Shown piece by piece: positions 57,581 through 64,000 of a stretch of DNA of 64,000 bases. This DNA comes from Aaosphaeria pasadenensis (taxonomy: Eukaryota > Ascomycota > Dothideomycetes > Pleosporales). The translations under genes were made by a program, and so were the position numbers. The notes beneath the pieces were generated by a model that searched no databases, was not told the origin of the DNA, and worked only from the letters and a program-made list of their open reading frames with translations. How positions within the stretch are numbered: the first letter of the stretch is position 1; each line of letters opens with the position of its first letter. The stretch is taken from NCBI GenBank assembly GCA_022813625.1, contig JAKLMB010000005.1:1550001-1614000 (forward strand). The letters run 5' to 3'.

Positions 57581-57984
57581 CGTGAAATGGTAATGACGGA
57601 ATTGTTTGAGGGAAAGGTTGTGCGAGAGGAGTGGGATCGAAAAGGGAGAATAGAGCGTCGGCGGGCGGGCTGGCTGAAGTTAGGAAGTTCGAGAAGCGCG
57701 GGCTGGGAGCGCGTTCTGAGTGTGTCCGTGCACCCTTTTCTCACCAGTAGACTCTTGGCGCGAAAACTTATTTGAACGCTCAACTTTGTTTCTGTTTCCT
57801 TCATCCTCAACCAACAACAAACAATCTCTGCAGGCTGCCAGCTCTGAGAAGCAATGCTCTCCTGAAAGTATCAGAAGAGTACTCCATTCATTACATTGAT
57901 GTGCTTGGAAGATTCGGAGCTGGCAACTGCAGTCATGTGTCAATGGTAAGTTCATTTTCTCACTTTCTTCCACCTTCAAAACTT

Positions 57985-58066
57985 TTCTATGATGAACATT
58001 CGTGTCGCCCCTATCTTACATTTCATGGTGATCGACCACCCAAAGCCAAACGGGATAACTGAAACA
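57985..58066 (+). ncRNA. box C/D snoRNA candidate 1 (in intron 1 of host)
   Basis: Box C ATGATGA at 57989-57995, box D CTGA at 58059-58062 and a C'-like TGGTGAT at 58026-58032. The stretch TCGCCCCTAT (58005-58014), just before a D'-like CTTA, is the complement of AUAGGGGCGA, a conserved 25S/28S rRNA sequence (10 nt). No target was recognised for the guide before box D. It lies in the middle of a GT-AG intron. Confidence 0.6.
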
Positions 58067-58255
58067 ATTGTCTTATCTATACTTTTATTGCACTGTACAG
58101 TCCTCGACCGTCGCTGACATCGCAAAGATTAGGAACAAATAACCCAATACCGAACGCAATGATGTACTAACGACAGGTGGAAACCAAACCGCAGTTTATG
58201 AACCAATGGTAAGCTCAACATCCTCTTCGTTTATTCACACAATTCCATTCATCTC

Positions 58256-58337
58256 TACGATGATGACAAAACTTTTTGTACTATCAAATTCCGACCTACT
58301 CCTGGGGAATAAAAATTGGTTCGATTACCTGAAACCG
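58256..58337 (+). ncRNA. box C/D snoRNA candidate 2 (in intron 2 of host)
   Basis: Box C ATGATGA at 58260-58266 and box D CTGA at 58329-58332. The 11-nt guide TGGTTCGATTA (58317-58327), one base before box D, complements UAAUCGAACCA of the conserved 25S stretch GACUAAUCGAACCAUC. The nucleotide five bases from box D would direct methylation to the U of UAAUCG. I recall this as the yeast snR40 target (Um898), from memory. Confidence 0.7.
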
Positions 58338-58575
58338 TAGAATCACAACAATCTTTTGCGTCAATTGATCTATAACATGACCATGTTCGCTAACAATCGA
58401 CGCTTTAGATATATACCACACCATTAATCCTTCTCCTTGTCCCCAATATTCGACTTACTTTACCTATGGCAACAGCATTGCCCAATCCCAGCGCTTTCCA
58501 CACGAACAAGGTACGAATATACACGTTTTCTCTCTATTCTGTAGACATGGATTCCCTTTCCGTTTCTCCACCAAT

Positions 58576-58638
58576 ACTCTGATGACGAACTTATATTCCA
58601 TGCTAGCACTGACGGGGTTTACCCTGGATGCTGATTAA
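58576..58638 (+). ncRNA. box C/D snoRNA candidate 3 (in intron 3 of host)
   Basis: Box C-like CTGATGA at 58579-58585, D' CTGA at 58609-58612 and D CTGA at 58631-58634. The 12-nt stretch TATTCCATGCTA (58594-58605) complements UAGCAUGGAAUA of 18S rRNA. The fifth base before D' (58604) pairs with the A of UAGC. I recall this segment as the yeast snR53 target (Am796), from memory. The spacing between D' and D is short, so the 3' half may not guide. Confidence 0.6.
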
Positions 58639-58671
58639 ATATAAATGCTTTTCATCTTTCGGCTGATTTAG

Positions 58672-59519
58672 TATTCTTTACCATTCAATTGGCGTTTTGT
58701 CCCATTTGTTTCATACTTTGACAAGATTTGCTGACAAGTCAAAAAGTGACCATAGATAACTTTTCTTCCTTGCATGGAATTGGTACGATGATGGAATTAC
58801 ACTTCGATCGTTGGGATCGTAGGAGAGGTTCTTCTTCTATCAACAACACATCTTCCATAGCTCGTAGTTTACCTAATAATGATTAATATCCCTATCCATC
58901 TATCTTCAAGAATTATCGTCTTCATCTTCAGTCATTCCTATGAAACACCTTACGTCACAAGAAGTCCCACTGCATATCACATATTCATTCAAACTCCACT
59001 TGATGACTCCGTGTCATACTGAATATGCATTCCGCAGACGGGAGTGATGGCTCATGTTTTAATTGCCGTGCTATCCACCTACACAAGTGCAGCAAATCCC
59101 ACATGAACCATTTTCTATTCCTTTTCGACTAGCCCTGTTCATTCGCTCACACCAACAGTTAAATCTCACATAAAACAAGTTTGCAAAAAGAGGGGAGTAG
59201 GGGGTATATTCGTATTTGGGAACCTTCTCTTCAGTTGCTGGATATATCGCGGCCGGACTTTATAATCATTAGGGAAGTAATTAGGGGAATAAAACGCCTG
59301 CTCGCTCGCTGGATCGCTGGCTTCGCTCAAGGAAAACTCACCACCACAAAGACAATTCTCTTGTCTCTCTCCTTCTTTCCTTCGCCATTGGATATCGGGG
59401 ATTGGACATTAAACACCTTCCACCACATTACCGCAACCGCCACTGTCTCTCCTTTTCCCCTTCGTAATCACGAATCCCAATCCCGCCTGCATACTCGCTG
59501 GCCCACCCGTCGGCTTAGC
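58672..59519. other. region between snoRNA host and SFH5
   Basis: Probably the 3' part of the host transcript, then the SFH5 3' flank. Further C-like (GATGATGG at 58786-58793) and C'/D-like (TTGATGA at 59000-59006, CTGA at 59019-59022) motifs occur, but no rRNA match was seen, so no fourth snoRNA is called. Confidence 0.35.
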
Positions 59520-60824
59520 CTACTGCAGCGTCATGCCCTCGCCGACCTCCTTGAGCTCGGCCCTGTCGCCGCCGTACTCCTTGGGGATGTTCTTGCCGAG
59601 CTCGATGGCGAGCTGGTCGCCGTAGCTGAGGACGGTGAACTTGCGGGCCGTCTCCTTGGAGATGACGAGCTTGACGGCAGAGAACACCCAGCCCATGATG
59701 GCGGGCACGTTAACGAAGAACTTGCGGGAGAGAGTCTCTGGGTAGTAGTCGCCGAGCGTCTTGATGACTTTGTTGGTTGCGGTTTTGACGACTATTGGCG
59801 CGGTCAATGTTAGTTTCTGTGTGTGTGTATGTGAGGATGGGGCACAGGGGGAGGTCAGGACGTACCTGGATCCTGGCGGATGAAGGAGACCTGGAGGTAG
59901 TCGTGGATCTGCACGCCTTGGTAGGGATCAGGGCCCTGGCCGTAGTCCGGGATGGGCTTCGTGGCAGAGGCGAGGTTGAGCTTCTGGACGGAGCGCTCCA
60001 TGAGGCCTACGCGCCACTTCAGGAACCTATTCTTACTGTTAGTCTCACTTCGTCCCTTTCTTGTGTTTTGGCACCGCCAATTGCCCTCCGTCTAGAAAGT
60101 GGACTGGGACGCCATACCTGTCTAAGTCACCAAAAGTCTTCTTATTATCCTTGACCGCGCCGTAGATGTTAAACGTAATGACATCCTTCTCGTTGACGCT
60201 CTCGGGGACCCCCTCGGCCTCGATGATGTATCCGAGTCCGTCGAAGACGTCCTTCTCGTACGTGGCCTGCGCGGCGGCGACGGGGTCGAATTCCTTCCTC
60301 CACTTGAGCGTCTCGGAGAGCTGGTGCTTCGCCTTGGTGAGGTCGTTCTGGTTGGCGCGGAGGAACTTCTGCAGGATGAGCTTCGTGTGGAAAGCGTTGT
60401 CGGCGGAGAGCTGGATGCCCCAGATCTCGCTGTGAGATGCCTCCTTCGTGAGCTCGGGGAGGTCGTTGAAGAAGGTGGTGAGGGGGTGCTCGGGGCCCGT
60501 CTCTGGCCATGTTGGTCCCGAGGTAGAGGGTGCGACGGCAGCGGGTGCGTCGTCGAGTTTCTTGTCCTCTGGAGCAGCGGCCGTGGGCTCGGGTGTCTTC
60601 TCCTCTGCCACAGGAGCTGCAACTGGTGCGGCGAGAGCTTCACCAGCCTCGACTTTCTTGTCGCCGTCGTTGATGTTGAGCTCCTCGACCTTCTTCTCCA
60701 AATCAGTCGCTCCAGTCGCCGGGGCCGTCGCGGGAGGCGCCGCAACATCCACAGGCTTCTCCTGCGATGGAGCAGCTTGCGCGGCTACGAGACCAGCATC
60801 AGGTGAGCCGGGTTGAGCAGACAT
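59520..60824 (-). CDS. SFH5: Sfh5, Sec14-like phosphatidylinositol transfer protein
   Basis: Three exons: 60118-60824, 59866-60026 and 59520-59791; 379 aa. The first 110 residues are Ala/Pro/Glu-rich. A CRAL-TRIO N-terminal helix bundle follows (WPETGPEHPLTTFFNDLPEL, LRANQNDLTKAKHQLSETLK) and then the CRAL-TRIO lipid pocket. The splices restore DLDRFLKWRVGLMERSV and FIRQDPVVKTATNKVI. The closing block YPETLSRKFFVNVPAIMGWV is typical of Sec14-fold proteins. Sfh5 exchanges phosphatidylinositol at ER-plasma membrane sites, and yeast Sfh5 has also been described as a haem-binding protein. Intron 1 (91 nt) is longer than most here. Confidence 0.92.
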
Positions 60825-61591
60825 TCTTTCGCGAGATTCGAAAACGCTTGCAGAACTTGAAATTAATCTCGAAGAGTCGAAGAGAAAGATTCGGGGTTTT
60901 GCGCGAAGTGGGATATCGAATCGTGGGTAGTGAGTGTTGTGGTTGTGGTTTGTTTGTTATTTTTTTGGTTGGTTGGCTTGCTGGAGCAAAAGGTTTATCA
61001 GATCACGCAACGCCGCGTTATCAAATCTCCGATTATCGCCGTGGGGGCTAGGGCTTGGCAGCACATGTCGCGTTCAATGTCTGTAACTGCATAGCCCTAC
61101 ATAACTTCATGTTTCAAGGATTTCTTTACTTCTACTTGATTGATGATTAGTCTCTGTTACTATGACAAGCAAGCTGGGACTCTACGGAATCTCTTTACAA
61201 AGACAACACGATGATGTTCATAGCCAACGAGCGAAGTCTTCAAGATTTCAAGTACAAACAAACACAAGTTAGAATCGACAACATGGGTATAGATGGTATG
61301 ACCCAAAGGACGTCAAGTAGAATTAGACAGTTACCTTAATTCAGCGCTCCTACATGCTACACTAAACTTCCTCATAACAGAGCTGGGCATGAAAAAAAAA
61401 ACATCCGATCAATCGTATCAACAAGTCCCCTCGTTTCCAAAACAAAACGCCTTGATATATATCCCCGACAGTACACATGCAATCCCCTCCCGCTCCTCGA
61501 ATCCTTTCAATGCAAACGAAACACACCTCACCCCACCTCACTATCGATCAAAATCAAAAACAACCGAAGTGCGGAGTATGCAATGTAAACA
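60825..61591. other. intergenic region
   Basis: SFH5 promoter (with a C/T-rich leader on its strand) and 3' flank of the TMEM135-like gene. A plus-strand frame at 61389-62096 overlaps that gene antisense and is not supported. Confidence 0.4.
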
Positions 61592-63252
61592 TCACTCCTC
61601 AGCAGCCTCCTTATCCCTTCTAGGCAGCGCCGCCCTATCAACCCAGCCCTCCCCCCTCAAGACCCCCAACCCCTTCCTCGCAACCCCGCTGTTGACCGAC
61701 CGGGGCGAGATCTCGTACAGCACGTTGACGGTGGCCAGGCTGACGGCAAAGAGCAGGACGTCACCATTCTTCACGCCCTTCCACCAGCCCCGCTTGACGC
61801 CGACCTTCCACAGGGAGTCGATGGACATGCGCGCCGAGTACAGGAAGTTGCTGCGGCCGGACTTGCGCTCGAGGAACGCCCACAGGCCGCCGAGGAAGCC
61901 GCCGAGGAACCAGCGCTGCGTGGGTAGGAAGTTGCGGGGCAGGAGGCGCTGGAAAAGGCAGATGGAGGACCAGCTGGTGCCGATAGCGCCGGAGATGAAG
62001 AGCGACATGCGGAGGATGCTCTTTGCGAGGCGGTTCACGGCTGTGACGGGGGAGTCGAGGAAGGAGCGCCAGCGGGTGATGGACATGGCGGCGTAGATTA
62101 TGGTGAAGAAGCGGGCGACTTTTGGGAAGGCTTGGATCCAGTAGGATATGTAGGTGCGGACACAGGAGGGGTCATTAGGGTGGAGGAGCGCGCAGGAAAG
62201 CGATTTGATGGCCGGGTGTGCCGGCGAGGTGATGGGCGATATGGATGTGAGGCTGCGGGGGAGGGTCTCGGACACGGGGAACAGGATGGGGGAGACGAAG
62301 GCGGGCCATTTCAGTTTGGAGATCTGGGCGAGGCTGTCGACGATGTCGAAGGTTCCTGGGAACTTCAGCTCCGGGGGATAGTCCTGTGGCTTCTTTTGGA
62401 TGTATTCGGGGGAGTTGTTCAGGATGAACTTCCCGTATGCGCTGGGGAAACAGTCCCGGTCGAAGACGAAGGCGTGGAGCAGTTGGCCACAGGCCACGGG
62501 CATGATCATCCAGGATCCAAACCATGATGGTTTGTTCTTGAAGTATCCCCGGTCGTCGAGGTAGTTGTACCAGAACTCCAACGCTCGTGTGAAGACATAG
62601 ATGGCGATCGTGATTCGCAATTGGTCTCCGGGGCACACGGCAAGTAGGAAACCCGCCAGACTCGATCCGATTGCGGGCGCAACACGAGACGTCAATGATT
62701 TTGCTATCCGGGGGTTGCGCCGTCGAAATGCTTTTGCCTCGTTGGTGAGCAGACTCTCGCGCAGGCGTGTGAAAAAGCGGCGCAACAGCCTATGGAATAG
62801 GAGAATAAGGGATAGAGAGCATGTCAGACGGACATTGGGCGACTTCCAGATAGCTGTCCGGCGTTGCGAACTGTACACATCGCACAATGATCAGTATTCC
62901 GCGATATCTCGATGGAGGCTCGGAAATCTTACCTCGGAGGTGCTGCCCCTCGCGACAGCAGCTTGGACTTGATCAGGTCCCACGCCTTGAGGCCCGAGTA
63001 CGTCACCACGGCGAGTCGCAACGATGCGCGGATCGCAGCAGCATTGTAGTCGTCTGATCCTTTGGCGATAGCATCGTATTTCCGTGGAGGTAGTGTTCGC
63101 TTGCGGACGGCCGGTGCGCGGGAAAGGAGGTACTGATGGAGTAGTTGGTATTCCCTCGGGCTCACGGTGTATCGAAGCGCGTTGCGCAAGACGGGGTCGA
63201 TTCTCTCAGGTCTGCCGGACGACGGCTGCGACGCGCTCGAGGAGGACGACAT
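61592..63252 (-). CDS. TMEM135-family multipass membrane protein
   Basis: Two exons, 62933-63252 and 61592-62870, with a 62-nt intron; 532 aa. About six to eight hydrophobic segments are visible, for example LTCSLSLILLFHRLLRRFF, VAPAIGSSLAGFLLAVCPG, FGSWMIMPVACGQLLHAFVF and the C-terminal GDVLLFAVSLATVNVLYEI. The block HPNDPSCVRTYISYWIQAFP followed by two helix pairs resembles the TMEM135/PMP52 family, found on peroxisomes and mitochondria and linked to organelle dynamics and lipid metabolism. The splice (AAPPSSQRRTAIW) only needs to keep frame. No targeting signal is evident. The family call is from the C-terminal pattern and is moderately sure. Confidence 0.75.
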
Positions 63253-64000
63253 GTTGGGTAGCCACGACGCTGTCTACGATTCCGGTCGCATGTATCATTC
63301 CCACGAAAGGAGGAGGAGGTGGAGAAGGTTTGTCGTTGTGCACATATGTAATAACAAAAAGCGGAGGCTAGTTGTTTAGGCCCTGAGCCTTTCCCCAGGT
63401 TCAAGGTTCATGATGCTGGGGATGACGGACCTCGGCTTGGCCGGTCCCCATGTCAATTACCTGTGAATCGCACGTGCGAACTCCTCAATGAAGGGACACT
63501 TACTTGTAATCGCCTAGTAATCGATTGCAGTCCGATTGATCATTTATTCGCACGCTCTAAACCCCATCTATCGTGTGGGCGCTAATCTCTGTCCAGTACA
63601 TACATCGTGAGATTAGGTTAGTAGTTCAACAATTCTATCAAGTCCATTGAATGTCACCAGTAACCATTGACTACCTATATACGGAGTAGTGCACACAAAG
63701 TACACTGAACAACACGGATACGAGAATACGTATACATTGATATACAAGTCTATGGGATGAGTATGTATTACGGAGAACATACGTGGGTATCTTGATGTCA
63801 TGCATCTATGCGTCTAAGTGCCACGGTCTTCATCTCATCATGGAGTTCTCTGCTCTAAGAAAAAAAATAACGAATGTCTTCGAGAAGCGGAAACAAACCA
63901 AAAAGCCCTTGCGCTATACAACATTCTCAGCCATGCAACTTGGTTTCCAAAATCCCTCAACGCCTTTTGCCGATACAAATAATCAAAACAGGAATCGAGA
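63253..64000. other. right-edge intergenic region
   Basis: Promoter of the TMEM135-like gene, then about 500 bp A+T-rich. Contains ATACGGAGTA near 63679. No gene recognised up to the edge. Confidence 0.4.

Larger units (their letters stand above)
57840..58671 (+). ncRNA. probable non-coding snoRNA host gene with intronic box C/D snoRNAs
   Basis: No protein frame continues across this stretch, yet it is built like a spliced gene. Donors GTAAG (57946), GTAAG (58209) and GTACG (58511) pair with acceptors at 58176 (after a perfect TACTAAC at 58165), 58408 (after GCTAAC) and 58671. The exons between are short and non-coding (58177-58208 and 58409-58510). Each of the three introns holds one box C/D snoRNA candidate. 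The 5' exon probably begins between 57780 and 57940; the 3' end may reach about 59100. Host genes of this sort, with stable snoRNAs released from debranched introns, are known in filamentous fungi. Boundaries of the first and last exon are not resolved. Confidence 0.65.

Noticed and set aside
58780..59030. A fourth or fifth box C/D snoRNA
   Set aside because: C-like and D-like words occur, but spacing is wrong and no rRNA complement was recognised.
61389..62096. 235-codon plus-strand frame
   Set aside because: Antisense shadow of the TMEM135-like gene.

Overview
The window reads as nuclear DNA of a filamentous ascomycete (Pezizomycotina). Genes are spaced by short gaps and carry short introns (about 44-100 nt) with GT-AG ends and CTAAC/TACTAAC-type branch points. 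The gene content is typical of the group: a quinate (qut/qa) cluster, Sfh5, a C-terminally anchored EMC10-like protein and fungal Ser/Thr-rich wall or secreted proteins. I cannot name the species. Exon borders were read by eye from splice signals, reading frame and family conservation; no tool was run.

Left part (1-10480): the 5' part of a probable TRF/Tbf1-like telomere protein runs off the left edge. It is followed by a metal-transport neighbourhood: a Gdt1-type Golgi Mn/Ca transporter, a broken C-terminal piece of a copper-type P-ATPase, an NRAMP (Smf-type) transporter and a YbjQ/UPF0145 protein, then an A+T-rich gene-poor stretch.

Housekeeping block (10481-17720): a transcriptional (T/K/C-type) cyclin, a small mucin-like secreted protein, retromer VPS35 and an unknown membrane protein.

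Quinate cluster (17839-33795): eight genes in four head-to-head pairs, qutE/qutG, qutB/qutD, qutC/Gfo-Idh-MocA oxidoreductase and qutA/qutR. Together they give uptake (QutD), quinate to dehydroquinate (QutB), to dehydroshikimate (QutE), to protocatechuate (QutC), with activator QutA and repressor QutR. The oxidoreductase is an extra member of unknown substrate. 16-bp elements resembling the QA-1F/QUTA operator lie in three of the four shared promoters, with a weak one in the fourth; a run of CreA-type sites lies in the qutC promoter.

Right part (34116-64000): a large unknown membrane-anchored protein, a GPI-type fasciclin protein, two small uncertain ORFs, ISA2, kynureninase, DNA polymerase alpha (with two MCB boxes upstream), an oligoribonuclease, a Ser/Thr-rich single-pass membrane protein, an FGGY ribulokinase-like enzyme, an EMC10-like protein, an RRM protein, SFH5 and a TMEM135-family membrane protein.

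The most interesting non-protein feature is at about 57840-58671. It looks like a non-coding plus-strand host gene whose successive introns each hold a box C/D snoRNA. Guide stretches of the three candidates match conserved 18S or 25S rRNA segments over 10-12 nt.
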